DNA of 33,494 nucleotides from a virus: positions 1 through 33,494 of IMG/VR virus record IMGVR_UViG_3300033146_005064; one strand, 5' to 3'. The position numbers and the translations under genes were made by a program. The stretch's first letter is position 1. Each line of letters begins with the position of its first letter. Below, in pieces: positions 8,697-18,053 of the stretch. Under the pieces are notes generated by a model, which saw only the letters and a list, made by a program, of their open reading frames with translations, made no database searches and was not told where the DNA came from.

Positions 8697-8875
8697 TTCT
8701 TTTTTCCTTTCTTTTTCTTCTCGTCCTTTCCTGCTAGCCGCATGCGTATAGCCTTCAGCTCGTCCAGGATAGCGGCCAGCAGGATTTCGGTTTCACTCTG
8801 GGCGTAGACAGAAGATTCTTCCCCGTCTACGCCTCGCATCTTCGCCGTTATGGTTTCGGATTTTACCCGTTTCAT
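8687..8875 (-). CDS. Small basic-tailed protein after major capsid
   Basis: A 62-residue protein starting at the ATG that overlaps the capsid stop (TAATG). It has a short polar N-terminus, a central amphipathic helix (I-L-L-A-A-I-L-D-E-L-K-A-I-R-M-R-L) and a Lys-rich tail. Size and place suggest a minor head or assembly protein. A longer upstream start would run inside the capsid gene and is not favoured. No family recognised. Confidence 0.55.
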   Translation of the reverse strand: MKRVKSETITAKMRGVDGEESSVYAQSETEILLAAILDELKAIRMRLAGKDEKKKKGKKKCS

Positions 8876-10011
8876 TATGCTGTATTTTTCACGAAATAAC
8901 GTTGATCTTTTGCGAATATCCAGCCCCACTCACGGACCTTATAACTGAATTTAATATCCCTGTCAAATTCCAGCATATTATTATTCGCAAGTGTGAAGGT
9001 TTGTAACGGGTAAATCTCTTTGTAGCGGAACTGCTTAGTCGGGTCTCCGTAAAACCAAGTGGTATCATTCCCGGTATACACAGCAACGTAGCGAGAAGAG
9101 GCAACTATGATATTTTCATCGCTGAGAATATTGGGGCCGGATGTTTTCACCTTGTCGCTGTCTGCTCCATAGCTGTTTTCCGTGGCGTTTACGATTCGCT
9201 TTCCTGTGTATTTCAGCGCAAGAGGGACAAGCAAAATTTTCTTCCCTGTATCCACGGAAATTTCGTTTCCATTGTCGTCAACCATCGAGCCGAGCCCGTC
9301 TTTTTCTGCTTTGTCGATATCTGTCCAATCGACAAGAGCGTTAGCGGCAACAACAAATGGAGCGGTAGCGTATAGAGCAGTGCCTGAGCCGCTTGGATAA
9401 TAGCACACGTGCCCTCCACAAATACCGGAAAGGATATTTTTTTCTTTCCTTTGCGCAAGGGCGTCGGCCACTTCCTTTATGCGTTCGACAACAAGACCAG
9501 TTTGATCGAACATGATGGCCTCTTCTGTCACGTTTACAATTAAACCTCGCTTTTTCTTTTCGCCAGTAAGGACATACTTGTCGGTCAATCCTGCTTCGGG
9601 GTAAGCTTCCCCTTCTGCTACATCGCTATCATCAGTGGGAATGTCGACAAAACCTGGCAATCGCTCATCGCGCTGATTGCTGTTGTAGGTCTCCACTAGC
9701 TTGTCGCCAATCGTGGCGACCTTGTTGTAGCTCTCAATTACTTCGTTGCTCAGCAATTCCCCAACGAGATTAGCCATAGCGGAAACTCTGACATCCGCCT
9801 CTTTTACTGGCATTGAGATTTGAAAACCTTTTTGTTTTTTCAAAAACGACATTGTGTCGTCTGGGTGTCCGACGACGCTTTCCCAGAGCCTACGGATCGA
9901 AATCTTTCTGTCTGAAATTTTTACTTTTTTCTTTCGGAAACTCTCTTGTACTTTCTGCACCACAGCTTTTATACCAGTGGTTTCGATAGCCCTTTGAATT
10001 TCTGTGTACAT
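8875..10011 (-). CDS. Major capsid protein
   Basis: A 378-residue protein downstream of protease/scaffold and decoration genes. It has a helical, charged N-terminal region, then a long mixed alpha/beta body, and ends with F-S-Y-K-V-R-E-W-G-W and a catalytic-free tail, all fitting an HK97-fold capsid protein of the Mu gpT-like or related type. The strong leader RBS GGAG sits before ATG. A 106-nt leader upstream contains a 6-bp stem-loop (10049-10069). The assignment comes from synteny and size. Confidence 0.8.
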   Translation of the reverse strand: MYTEIQRAIETTGIKAVVQKVQESFRKKKVKISDRKISIRRLWESVVGHPDDTMSFLKKQKGFQISMPVKEADVRVSAMANLVGELLSNEVIESYNKVATIGDKLVETYNSNQRDERLPGFVDIPTDDSDVAEGEAYPEAGLTDKYVLTGEKKKRGLIVNVTEEAIMFDQTGLVVERIKEVADALAQRKEKNILSGICGGHVCYYPSGSGTALYATAPFVVAANALVDWTDIDKAEKDGLGSMVDDNGNEISVDTGKKILLVPLALKYTGKRIVNATENSYGADSDKVKTSGPNILSDENIIVASSRYVAVYTGNDTTWFYGDPTKQFRYKEIYPLQTFTLANNNMLEFDRDIKFSYKVREWGWIFAKDQRYFVKNTA

Positions 10012-10048
10012 TTTTTTTCTCCAATTGCAAACCTAGCAAAATAGCGGC

Positions 10049-10069
10049 TTGCGGACAGAATGCCCGCAA
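10049..10069 (-). other. Stem-loop in the leader of the major capsid gene
   Basis: TTGCGG (10049-10054) and CCGCAA (10064-10069) form a 6-bp stem with a 9-nt loop in the largest gap of the head gene block, 38 nt before the capsid ATG. There is no T-run, so it is not a terminator. It could be an mRNA 5' stabiliser or processing site for the most abundant protein, which is inference. Confidence 0.4.
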
Positions 10070-10117
10070 ATAGCCAACATTGAACGAAAAATCTATCTAG
10101 GTGTTTTAGCATGCCTA

Positions 10118-10843
10118 TTATTTCCACGCTGTATAATAGACAACATCTCCGGCCGTCACTACATAGGTGGCGGCTCCGTGGTTAATTTTGAATGTAGATG
10201 TTACGCCAAGATAGAGAGCGGCGTCCTCGGAGACGTCGACGGCGCTTCTCCGAATCTGGAAAATCACGCCTATCGCCGCTCCGGGGAATTCTGTATCAAT
10301 TTCAATCTGTGCCGCTGCCGCCTCTGCTGCGGACACAGTATGCGCACCTGCCTTCACGAAGCTTGCACCTTGCACACCGGGATTTCGGGGAAGCCCGCAA
10401 GCACCAGAAAAAAGCTCGACCTCTACGCGGGTAGTCGCTACAGGATAGCGTTTCGATACCCGCCCGATTGCTAGCTCTTCGTTGGCCACTGCTACCACCG
10501 TCTGATTTTCTAGCTTGTTTACAGCCGCCTGCTTGGCGGGACCGACGAGATCGCCAAGCTCCCAAGTGGTCGAAGCACAAAGAAATTCAGAAATCCCGCT
10601 AGTGTCAATTTCGATATCGCCTGTGTCCCCGTCTCGGCTTCTGTCCCCGGCGCAACCGATGAATTTTTCTCTAAATAATGCTTGCGTTTGTGCGAGAGAG
10701 TTGTACCAGCCTTTGTCCTCTGCTGGCTTTGCGTCGTTGGTGTCCAGCCAAAGCAAATCCCCAATTTCAATTACGCTGCCAGAATCCACAGCCGACCATC
10801 GCTGCTTTGCGGATTCCCGCCTGTGTCTCATTACGTCAGTCAT
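10118..10843 (-). CDS. Head decoration / capsid-associated protein
   Basis: A 241-residue protein between protease/scaffold and major capsid. It is rich in beta strands, with an Ala-rich segment (S-A-A-E-A-A-A-A-Q-I) near residue 170 and an acidic middle part. Position and composition fit a capsid decoration or head stabilisation protein. RBS GGAGGAA lies about 6 nt before ATG. No enzymatic motif. Confidence 0.5.
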   Translation of the reverse strand: MTDVMRHRRESAKQRWSAVDSGSVIEIGDLLWLDTNDAKPAEDKGWYNSLAQTQALFREKFIGCAGDRSRDGDTGDIEIDTSGISEFLCASTTWELGDLVGPAKQAAVNKLENQTVVAVANEELAIGRVSKRYPVATTRVEVELFSGACGLPRNPGVQGASFVKAGAHTVSAAEAAAAQIEIDTEFPGAAIGVIFQIRRSAVDVSEDAALYLGVTSTFKINHGAATYVVTAGDVVYYTAWK

Positions 10844-10860
10844 AATTATTCCTCCAGAAA

Positions 10861-11232
10861 TTATTCTTCCAGAAATGTATCGATTTCTTTTCCGAAATCA
10901 TTAGCTGGCGCATCAGCGCCCGCTGCTACGATTTCTTTTACTACGCCGCTGCGCTTTCTTTTTTGCTCTTCTAACACGCTTTTTTTCACTTTCTCAATAA
11001 TTTTTTTCTGCTCATCTAGGATGACATCAGCGTTTTCAATATCGCTCTCGATGCTTTCCCTGATATGGGCAGTAATATATTCGCCTATTCCGCTAGCAGC
11101 AATTTTTTTTTCTGCCTTTGCTTTGTTCTCCATGATGCGAATTTTTTTTTGTGCGGCCTCCAGCTTTTCGCCTTTTTCCTTCGCTGTCTCTTCCAGGATT
11201 CGCACTTTTTTTTCTAGCTCTACAAGCTCCAT
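10861..11232 (-). CDS. Nested scaffold protein (internal start of protease gene)
   Basis: In-frame ATG at 11232 (Met-Glu-Leu-Val-Glu) with GGAG nine bases upstream would give a separate 123-residue coiled-coil protein identical to the C-terminal scaffold part of the protease. This is the lambda C/Nu3 arrangement, where the nested product is the scaffold. The RBS and domain boundary coincide, which supports it; translation from this site is not proven. Confidence 0.6.
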   Translation of the reverse strand: MELVELEKKVRILEETAKEKGEKLEAAQKKIRIMENKAKAEKKIAASGIGEYITAHIRESIESDIENADVILDEQKKIIEKVKKSVLEEQKRKRSGVVKEIVAAGADAPANDFGKEIDTFLEE

Positions 11233-11712
11233 TTCCCCGGTCTCCTTTCTTTGTTTTTCCTCGAAAATAGATTTTGTGGTGGCTGGATTAGTGACAAGAT
11301 CAACGCTATGCCCAGCGTTAAACTCGTCCACGATTAAGCACCCCCGCTCATCATAATGTCCCGCCACATCGGCGTCAAGTGAAAAACCCGCCACGTCTGG
11401 CATTTTTTCCGCTATTTCGAAAACAAAATTCTGCTCCTTCTCAAGCACGTTGAGCCTTGCAAGCAATTTATTTTTTTCTATTCGCAAGTCAGAAAAATTA
11501 CCGATCAAGTCCTTTTTTATGTCCCTCGCCCCGCCCCCGTGCCCAAAAAAAGCAGGTCGACCATTTAGTTTTTGTGCTGCACTCTGTAGTGCGGGAGCTG
11601 TGTAGAACCTATTGTTGCTAGATACAGACGACATAATTACAACGTCATCTATCCAGCCATTTTCTTTGTCTATTTTCGCCTTGTTAATTTGCTCGAAAAT
11701 TTTTAATTTCAT
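10861..11712 (-). CDS. Prohead protease fused to scaffold domain
   Basis: A 283-residue protein. The first ~155 residues resemble phage head maturation proteases: R-P-A-F-F-G-H-G-G-G (His near residue 57), then D-V-A-G-F-S-L-D-A-D-V, and G-H-S-V-D-L-V-T-N-P-A-T-T, the conserved Ser/Asn-Pro-Ala region at the domain end. The rest is Lys/Glu-rich coiled coil, fitting a scaffold. An internal ATG at 11232 has its own RBS. Such proteases cut scaffold and capsid during head maturation. Confidence 0.8.
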   Translation of the reverse strand: MKLKIFEQINKAKIDKENGWIDDVVIMSSVSSNNRFYTAPALQSAAQKLNGRPAFFGHGGGARDIKKDLIGNFSDLRIEKNKLLARLNVLEKEQNFVFEIAEKMPDVAGFSLDADVAGHYDERGCLIVDEFNAGHSVDLVTNPATTKSIFEEKQRKETGEMELVELEKKVRILEETAKEKGEKLEAAQKKIRIMENKAKAEKKIAASGIGEYITAHIRESIESDIENADVILDEQKKIIEKVKKSVLEEQKRKRSGVVKEIVAAGADAPANDFGKEIDTFLEE

Positions 11713-11728
11713 TTTTTTCCTTTCTTAT

Positions 11729-11983
11729 CTAGACGGCCACGAAGCCGCCTCCATCGATTTTAATTTTTTCTGCCCATACGCGGTTAAAATAAGCCCTGTC
11801 TTTCTTTTTTTCTATAGGGCCAATTTTTTCGACAATAGAATCCTTTGTTACCTCAGAGACCCTACCTATTACGGTTCTAGTTTTCTTGTATATTCCCTCT
11901 AGGTATTTATATTTTTTTTCGGAAATAATTAAGCCGCTTTCCGTAAACTCGCCTATTGTTTTGTTTTCCTTGCGAAGTTCCAT
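11729..11983 (-). CDS. Hypothetical 84-residue head-region protein
   Basis: Starts at ATG 11983 with a strong GGAGGAG upstream, four bases after the MuF stop region. A Lys-rich N-terminal half with T-x-T-V-I-G-R-V-S-E-V suggests a small beta barrel, and the end reads I-D-G-G-G-F-V-A-V. No family recognised. It lies between the MuF protein and the protease gene, so an assembly or accessory role is possible. Confidence 0.6.
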   Translation of the reverse strand: MELRKENKTIGEFTESGLIISEKKYKYLEGIYKKTRTVIGRVSEVTKDSIVEKIGPIEKKKDRAYFNRVWAEKIKIDGGGFVAV

Positions 11984-11987
11984 TTTA

Positions 11988-14900
11988 CTACTCCTCCAAT
12001 GCATGAAATTCTACGAGTTCCGCTATTGCTTTTCTAATATGAGTTGGATATCCTGCGGGGGCAGCCATGCCATAATAGATTTCGGCTCCCGTCGTCAATG
12101 TTTCATATGTCTCTTTCGCTCCATACGCACGAGGGAACACCACTCCCTGCTTCGGTGTTTTTTGGCTCCATATGACCGGAAAATACCACACATCCTTGTC
12201 CTTCACCTCATACTTGTCAGGCGAAAAATAATATTTTCGAATATAGTTCATATTCGAAAAAAACAAATCACACTGTGGAAACTTTCTAGTTTTTAATCCG
12301 TTATTTTTCTCCCAAAAAGCATATTGCCGGTATTGATAAAAATAATGCTTAGCGTGCATCGCCTCATGAAGAACAGCATACGTCATGTCCAATTTTGTTG
12401 CCCGGGGATTAGCGTATAGCGTAACGTGGCCTTCTTGGGAGCAAGAAGCCATGACCAACAATTTTTTTGAAGGCTTATCCATAATCGTAATCTCGTTGAT
12501 ATATTGTAACACATTATCAGATCGAGGAATTTCTATTGCGTCCTCGATGTTTTCCAAAAGGCTGAGGATTTTTTTTCTATTCTTTTTTGTAATAGGAGGT
12601 ATAGTAATTCTCCTCTTCAGTTTAATCTGCATTTTGTTTGCGAGTTTTTCAATTCTAGCATCTGCGCATATTATTTTTTGTGGGGCGAGGACACTCCTTT
12701 CCTCAGTGGCATAATATTCCCCGCTATATTTATAATGAAAATCTACCTTGTATTCATATTTTTTTCTGTCTTCTGCGAAAAGATTTTCATCCCACACTAC
12801 GGAATCTTCCACGGGATCTTCCACGGAATTTATCTTCGGCTTTGGCTCCGGCTTCGGCTTTGGCTTCGGCTTTGGCTTCGGCTTTGGCTTCGGTTTCGGC
12901 TTCGGCTCCGGCTTCGGCTTTGGCTTCGGCTCCGGCTTCGGCTTTGGCTTCGGCTTCGGCTTCGGCTTTGGCTTCGGCTTCGGCTTCGGCTTCGGCTTCG
13001 GCTTTGGCTTCGGCTTCGGCTTCGGCTTCGGCTTTGGCTTCGGCTTTGGCTTGGCCAGGTAATCGCCTACTGTAGACTGTGGCGAAAATTTGAGCTTTTT
13101 AAGCTCAAACTTGCCTTTTTTCCATTTTTCATAGTTCTCACCAAGCACGTTTTTTGCGAAACCGGGGTTTTCCGCTTCCTGTTTCCACAGCCAGGTCTCA
13201 TAATTATCGCTGGCAGCTGGCCCGAATTCGCTGGCTCGTTGCTTTTCCTTCCCTGTCCAGTGCTTCGATACTGGAATATATAAGCACCTGCACAATGGAT
13301 GCACTGGAATTCTAGGAGCATCATTGATGCTTTTCTCTCCACTAGGGGGATCATTCCAGAAGATTTCTCGATCGTAGCTACCGCATACCGGGCACGTCCG
13401 TCTATCTAGCGTAGCAGTGTACTCTATACCCGAAAGAAATTTTTCATTTTCACGATACGTGTTCAAGATAATATCGTTCTGAATGCGCTGTCCTTCTGTG
13501 CGGACAATTCTTTCTATATTCACCGCGCTATGGGCCAGCTCTTTTCGAATATTCCTCGAAATTGTGGCGTATCCTTCGCCCGCTTTCATGCCATCCGCGA
13601 ATATTTTTTCTATTTTTCTAGAGCTAAGCACCGTGTCAACTCTATCAATCCATTTTTTCCCGTCCGGAGCCCAGACTGTATTGATTACCTTATTAATCGC
13701 TGCTTTGTTCGGTGTGAATATTTTTGTCTTGTCGTTGTATTCTGTTAACCGTAGGGGAGAAAGCACTTTTCTTTTCTTCTTGTCAAATGGCTTTGGCTTT
13801 GGCTTTGGTGTGGGCTTTGGCTTTGGCTTCGGCGCGGGCATAGGCGCGGGCGTAGGCTCTGGTGATGGCTTCGGCTTTGGCTTTGGTGCTGGGACATCGT
13901 CCCCGAAGTCCCCCCAGTCAATATCTTCAATCCCAGCGTCTACTGCTTCAAGCCTTTTAGGCAAATGGAGATAAAATAAATCAGTTTCCTTACCCGCGAC
14001 AAGAGAGGCCTCTCTTTTCCCATACGAAGCAGGCGCCCCATCAACAAGCTGTGCGGATTCCAGCTTATTCATTATCGCTTTATATTTTTTTTCGTCTATC
14101 CCATACTTTTTTTTTAGGTCGCCAAAAAGCTCGTCTGCTACAGTTGCCCCTTTCCTAGTATTTCTATGCGCTATCTCTCTAGCAATTTGCTTAGCTAGAT
14201 ATTTTTCCTTTTCCACTCCGCCCAAAGACGAATAAATTTGACTAGTGGTTTCGCCAGGCATGCCGTTCACGCCAAAAAATTCTGTAGCAGAAATCATTTG
14301 GCTAGTTTCTTTTGCTTTTCTTAGCTCGCCAGCGACGCCAATATCAAAAGCAAGCTCGCCTTCAATGCGAGAAATAACACTGTCGAAGACCTCCTTGTCT
14401 ACAGCAGTATCGATTTTTTTTATCGCCGAGAATAGGGCATCTTTTGCTATGCTTTCGCCTACCTGGATATCCCGGAAGGCTTCGTTTATCAATTTCGCAT
14501 AATATTCCTCGTGCTGTATTGGCGCAGCTACGGCTTTTTTTGCCGCCTCCAGTAATCGCAACCTTGATTTTTTGGCGTCTTCTATTATTTTTTTTGCGAC
14601 ACCTGGCTTTGGAATTACCGCTTTCGTCTCCCCGAGGATTTCCGCCGTCTCTATCTCCTCGATAATCTCGTTAATTTCGTCTTCTAGCTCTTTCACGGCA
14701 ATAGCCCCGACGCCAAGGTCGATTATTTCTATAGCGTTAGAGATAGACGAAACATCATGAGCTCGGTGTTTTAATTTTTTTACATCAACTTTTTTCTTTC
14801 TAGCGTGTTTCCGCTGCTTCAGCTTTCTTTTTTTTCGTTTCAAGTCCCTGATTGGCTCGTTCCCGGATCTGTCGACATATTCCCAATCGGACCAGCCGAC

Positions 14901-15380
14901 CACATCGACTATATCATCCATAACGACCATGAGATAAGCGAAGTCTTCCGGCTTCAACTTCCCGTCGCTGACAGCCTTCCAGAGCTGCGAATAATTTATT
15001 ATTTTTCCGGCTTTTTTCTTTGCCTCGATTATTTGCCTCAATTTTTTTGCGTATTTTTCGAGATTATTTTTATTTTTTTCTTCCTTGGCCGCTATGACTA
15101 TGCCAGACTTTAAGCTTTTTAACTCTCCGGCCATGTTAACAGCCATTTTTTCGCCTAATTCCTGGAAAAAGTCCTTGATATCGTCCTTGATTTCATCTCG
15201 GAAAAGCAGCATGGAAGATATCAGCTCGCCGGGCTCGTCTGTTTTTGGAAAATAATCATGAAAGTTTTTTCGGAACATGCGAATGAAGGTATTTTCTTCG
15301 CCTATATTTTCATGTACCAGCTTAACTATGTTCGCAGCTGTTCGTTGTTCTGCTGCGAATATTTTCTTAGAAAGCGGCAT
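11988..15380 (-). CDS. MuF-like head morphogenesis protein with KP-repeat linkers and C-terminal zincin-like domain
   Basis: A 1130-residue protein following the portal. Residues 1-490: charged helical region. About 500-530: first Pro/Lys linker. About 610-715: MuF (SPP1 gp7 / Mu gpF) domain with [14 protein letters not shown] and H-P-L-C-R-C. About 773-848: a near-perfect Lys-Pro dipeptide array with a few Glu-Pro. About 860-1130: an extra domain containing V-L-H-E-A-M-H (about residue 1000), the HExxH signature of zinc metallopeptidases. MuF proteins with variable C-terminal enzyme or toxin domains are known in phages, and such a domain may be packaged and delivered. Start overlaps the portal stop. 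Confidence 0.85.
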   Translation of the reverse strand: MPLSKKIFAAEQRTAANIVKLVHENIGEENTFIRMFRKNFHDYFPKTDEPGELISSMLLFRDEIKDDIKDFFQELGEKMAVNMAGELKSLKSGIVIAAKEEKNKNNLEKYAKKLRQIIEAKKKAGKIINYSQLWKAVSDGKLKPEDFAYLMVVMDDIVDVVGWSDWEYVDRSGNEPIRDLKRKKRKLKQRKHARKKKVDVKKLKHRAHDVSSISNAIEIIDLGVGAIAVKELEDEINEIIEEIETAEILGETKAVIPKPGVAKKIIEDAKKSRLRLLEAAKKAVAAPIQHEEYYAKLINEAFRDIQVGESIAKDALFSAIKKIDTAVDKEVFDSVISRIEGELAFDIGVAGELRKAKETSQMISATEFFGVNGMPGETTSQIYSSLGGVEKEKYLAKQIAREIAHRNTRKGATVADELFGDLKKKYGIDEKKYKAIMNKLESAQLVDGAPASYGKREASLVAGKETDLFYLHLPKRLEAVDAGIEDIDWGDFGDDVPAPKPKPKPSPEPTPAPMPAPKPKPKPTPKPKPKPFDKKKRKVLSPLRLTEYNDKTKIFTPNKAAINKVINTVWAPDGKKWIDRVDTVLSSRKIEKIFADGMKAGEGYATISRNIRKELAHSAVNIERIVRTEGQRIQNDIILNTYRENEKFLSGIEYTATLDRRTCPVCGSYDREIFWNDPPSGEKSINDAPRIPVHPLCRCLYIPVSKHWTGKEKQRASEFGPAASDNYETWLWKQEAENPGFAKNVLGENYEKWKKGKFELKKLKFSPQSTVGDYLAKPKPKPKPKPKPKPKPKPKPKPKPKPKPKPKPKPKPKPKPEPKPKPKPEPKPKPKPKPKPKPKPKPKPEPKPKINSVEDPVEDSVVWDENLFAEDRKKYEYKVDFHYKYSGEYYATEERSVLAPQKIICADARIEKLANKMQIKLKRRITIPPITKKNRKKILSLLENIEDAIEIPRSDNVLQYINEITIMDKPSKKLLVMASCSQEGHVTLYANPRATKLDMTYAVLHEAMHAKHYFYQYRQYAFWEKNNGLKTRKFPQCDLFFSNMNYIRKYYFSPDKYEVKDKDVWYFPVIWSQKTPKQGVVFPRAYGAKETYETLTTGAEIYYGMAAPAGYPTHIRKAIAELVEFHALEE
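12834..13057. repeat. Hexanucleotide repeat coding Lys-Pro dipeptides
   Basis: About 37 copies of a GGCTTC/GGCTTT hexamer on the plus strand (some GGCTCC variants) encode the long Lys-Pro/Glu-Pro linker of the MuF protein. The third bases vary between C and T, while the protein repeat is kept. Such an array is prone to copy-number change by slippage. A second, shorter and less regular Pro/Lys array lies at 13790-13890. Confidence 0.9.
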
Positions 15381-16515
15381 TGATTTCGAGCTCCATTAGG
15401 TCGCTGTCCAGTTGCTCTCGCCTTCTCCATTCCTCCACGGAAATAACACCGCTCTCTAGGAGGATCTTGTTTCTCTCTGTCTCCTCCTTCTTATTTTTCG
15501 ACATTATCGGGGGAAAAACAATCGTGGGCATTACATCCATAGATATTTCAGATTCCCAGAGCTTTTCAATTTCGATCTGGAAGAAATCCTGCCAGTCCTC
15601 GAATTCCTTTTCGGCTGGCCCTTCTGATATCATCGTACTAGCATAATTCGAATTCGAAGAATCGCCCCGAACCATAAATTCGGGCAATCCAGTCATAGCG
15701 GAAAAAGTCAGGCCGATATTCCTTCCGTCTTCCGCTACGTCCTTAGCATCCACATTCGGAGCCAGGAATTGATAATCTATTCCGGTGGCGTCGATCACGC
15801 TGCCCGGTGAAAATATTTTTCTTCGCTGGTCTCCGTACTCCGTGTATTTTGGGCTACACGTGCTAGTTACATTAGCGTCAGAAAAGTTTTTATTTTGCCT
15901 GGGGGCGACGGTTTTTTTCCTAATTAGGGCTATACTGGACCTAATTTCATTCAATAGCACTCTGCTATCCAACCATCTAGATAGCTGGTCTACCCGCTTC
16001 TGAAGAGACGAAAGGTAGCACTCACCCCGCCTTTCATCGTCAAAAAGAATATTCTTCACGTGCTGAATTTCTTCAGCAGGAATTATTATTTCCTTTCCTC
16101 CGTTCCGTAGCTTGTAGGATCCGTCAAGAACAGTAACATATTCGGGGCGGATCAAAATCATTTCGGGGAGATATATGAAAGCTTCTCCATCTTGAAAAAA
16201 AGCGAAAACGAGCCTCTTGAAAAGCTGACTGAATCTGTATTTTTTAGCGAAATCATCCCATTTTTTCTGGGCATCCTCATCGTCGCATGTAATCGAAAAC
16301 TTGCGACCAGCTAGATATTTTACGTATGTACGGATCATACCTAGATAGTTGGGATTATTTTTCACTAATTTTCTGGATAGCTCCCTCGCTGTACGGACTG
16401 CAACTTCTCTGGCTCCATCATCGCCGCCTACCTGCACCCAGTCAAAAATTTCAGTCTCTGCATATTTTCGCTCATTTCGAAAAAAATATTCTTTGATTCT
16501 TTTTATTACTTTCAT
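15367..16515 (-). CDS. Portal protein
   Basis: A 382-residue protein between terminase and MuF genes, the standard place of the portal. It has a basic N-terminus, then [18 protein letters not shown], and G-E-A-F-I-Y-L-P, and later [15 protein letters not shown], the pattern of HK97/lambda-type portals. The ATG at 16515 is preferred to a TTG five codons upstream because it has GAAGG about 8 nt before it. It forms the dodecameric DNA channel at the head vertex. Confidence 0.85.
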   Translation of the reverse strand: MKVIKRIKEYFFRNERKYAETEIFDWVQVGGDDGAREVAVRTARELSRKLVKNNPNYLGMIRTYVKYLAGRKFSITCDDEDAQKKWDDFAKKYRFSQLFKRLVFAFFQDGEAFIYLPEMILIRPEYVTVLDGSYKLRNGGKEIIIPAEEIQHVKNILFDDERRGECYLSSLQKRVDQLSRWLDSRVLLNEIRSSIALIRKKTVAPRQNKNFSDANVTSTCSPKYTEYGDQRRKIFSPGSVIDATGIDYQFLAPNVDAKDVAEDGRNIGLTFSAMTGLPEFMVRGDSSNSNYASTMISEGPAEKEFEDWQDFFQIEIEKLWESEISMDVMPTIVFPPIMSKNKKEETERNKILLESGVISVEEWRRREQLDSDLMELEINAAF

Positions 16516-16526
16516 TTTCTTCGCCT

Positions 16527-18053
16527 TCAAATAAATTTTCCTGATATTTTTTCACCTACGCTACTACCGCTAACAAGCTCTGTCGCTACTTCGGCATATA
16601 CAAGAGCGTGCATGAAGTGATCTGGGCCGCTCTCCGCATAGTATGCTTCCCAATCTCCCCGCCTGGTTTGTCTATAGCTCCTGATCGTATTATGGAGATG
16701 CTCATACAAGCTTTCATTTTCCGCTAGACCTTTTTTAATTCGGATTGTGCCTTTCTGGAATCGTGAAAAAACCTGGTCAATTATTTCTGTGCGGTGAACG
16801 GAAACAATCCCGCGGTTATTATCGAGCACAATTTTATCTTTCTGGTTTGGATAGAGACACCGGAACCCCGAACAATTTAAGCCTTCAATTACTTCCTTCG
16901 CCTTCGTCCTCTCTGGTTGTGCGTCTATAACCACCATTTCCGCACGATATTGATCTGCTAGCTTTCCGATTCTATCCCAGCGGGCGCGCTCAACGGCAAG
17001 CACGACAAGTCCGTATTCCGTGGCCCTGGCAATAACGCAATAATGCGGTGTTGCCTGAGAAACGTCTATCCCTATCACAACAGGCCCCCGAAACTCAACT
17101 TCTGAAGAAATAGCCTCGTCATAATTTACGCGAGATATTCGGCTGCCTTTCGATTCGTGGGGCATTGCCAGAACAGAATTATACAGCTCCTGCGTCCGTG
17201 CCTCATCTCCCTCTGCATCAATTATTTTCTGGCATAATTCTTTCATACTCACTGTAGGAGAATATAATTGATTCACATATCGGCATTTCCTGCCATTGCC
17301 TTTCTGCTCTAGTCTGTATTTCCCCCGCGTGTTCATCTTCATTCGCTGAGAATTTGTCCATGGTTTTTTGCATTTCGAGCAAAAGAAGAAACCGCCCTCA
17401 ACGTTCACATTAGACAGAGAAAGGAGCTGCACTTTCCCACAATGAAAGCACGGAACAACAAAATTATACTGGTCAGCCGTCCTATATATCGCGTGAATTC
17501 CTTTTCCTGGCAAGCCTGGCGTGCTAAGCCTAATTACTTGTTTCTTTTCGTGCCCCGACAATCTTTCATAGGCAAGTGCCATCATTTCATCTTTCATTTC
17601 ATCGAATTCATCTAAGACGAGAAGACCAACGGAGACCTCCTTTAGTTGTTTTCTCGAATTAGCTCCGCGTAAATATAGCGGTATCCCAGCGATTAGCTTC
17701 TGCCGGACATTATCAACCTCACAAAGCCCATACAAGTTTCTCGAATTCCAAATTATAGGGTTTAATTTTCCCGCACTAAATTCTTTTGTCGCTACGCTGT
17801 CAGGAAGGAGGTACAAAACTCGCACGCCGTCGAGGAGGACAAACAGCACGCGATAAATAACTCCCGTAGTAAAACCAAGCTGGGCCGCTTTCATAACAGA
17901 ATGCTCCGGTGATTCGTCCAGCATAAAATCTTGTAAATACTTATATTTCGTATAAACAAGATTTGATTCAATTTTAGCTAGATGGATAGCGTCCCTATAG
18001 TGGACCTTTTTCACTATCTTTTTTTGTGCGATTAGCGCGCTAAGCAGTCGCAT
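16527..18053 (-). CDS. Terminase large subunit (GpA-like)
   Basis: A 508-residue packaging ATPase/nuclease. Walker A-like K-A-A-Q-L-G-F-T-T-G at 55-64; Walker B L-L-V-L-D-E-F-D-E-M at 144-153; a zinc ribbon with Cys202, Cys205, Cys225 and Cys228 typical of the lambda GpA family; then an RNase H-like nuclease domain with Asp330 (V-I-G-I-D-V-S) and Asp377 (V-V-I-D-A), and G-P-D-H-F-M-H near the end. It overlaps the upstream methyltransferase gene by 14 nt and precedes the portal. It cuts and packages the phage DNA with TerS. Confidence 0.92.
   Translation of the reverse strand: MRLLSALIAQKKIVKKVHYRDAIHLAKIESNLVYTKYKYLQDFMLDESPEHSVMKAAQLGFTTGVIYRVLFVLLDGVRVLYLLPDSVATKEFSAGKLNPIIWNSRNLYGLCEVDNVRQKLIAGIPLYLRGANSRKQLKEVSVGLLVLDEFDEMKDEMMALAYERLSGHEKKQVIRLSTPGLPGKGIHAIYRTADQYNFVVPCFHCGKVQLLSLSNVNVEGGFFFCSKCKKPWTNSQRMKMNTRGKYRLEQKGNGRKCRYVNQLYSPTVSMKELCQKIIDAEGDEARTQELYNSVLAMPHESKGSRISRVNYDEAISSEVEFRGPVVIGIDVSQATPHYCVIARATEYGLVVLAVERARWDRIGKLADQYRAEMVVIDAQPERTKAKEVIEGLNCSGFRCLYPNQKDKIVLDNNRGIVSVHRTEIIDQVFSRFQKGTIRIKKGLAENESLYEHLHNTIRSYRQTRRGDWEAYYAESGPDHFMHALVYAEVATELVSGSSVGEKISGKFI

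Noticed and set aside
12834-13057. Possible CRISPR or satellite array
   Set aside because: The unit is 6 bp with no spacers and stays in frame within a large gene.
12678-13283. Plus-strand ORFs with long Phe-Gly, Ala-Ser or Leu-Arg repeats (FG-nucleoporin-like look)
   Set aside because: They are antisense readings of the Lys-Pro hexamer array in the MuF gene; the repeats are forced by the DNA periodicity.
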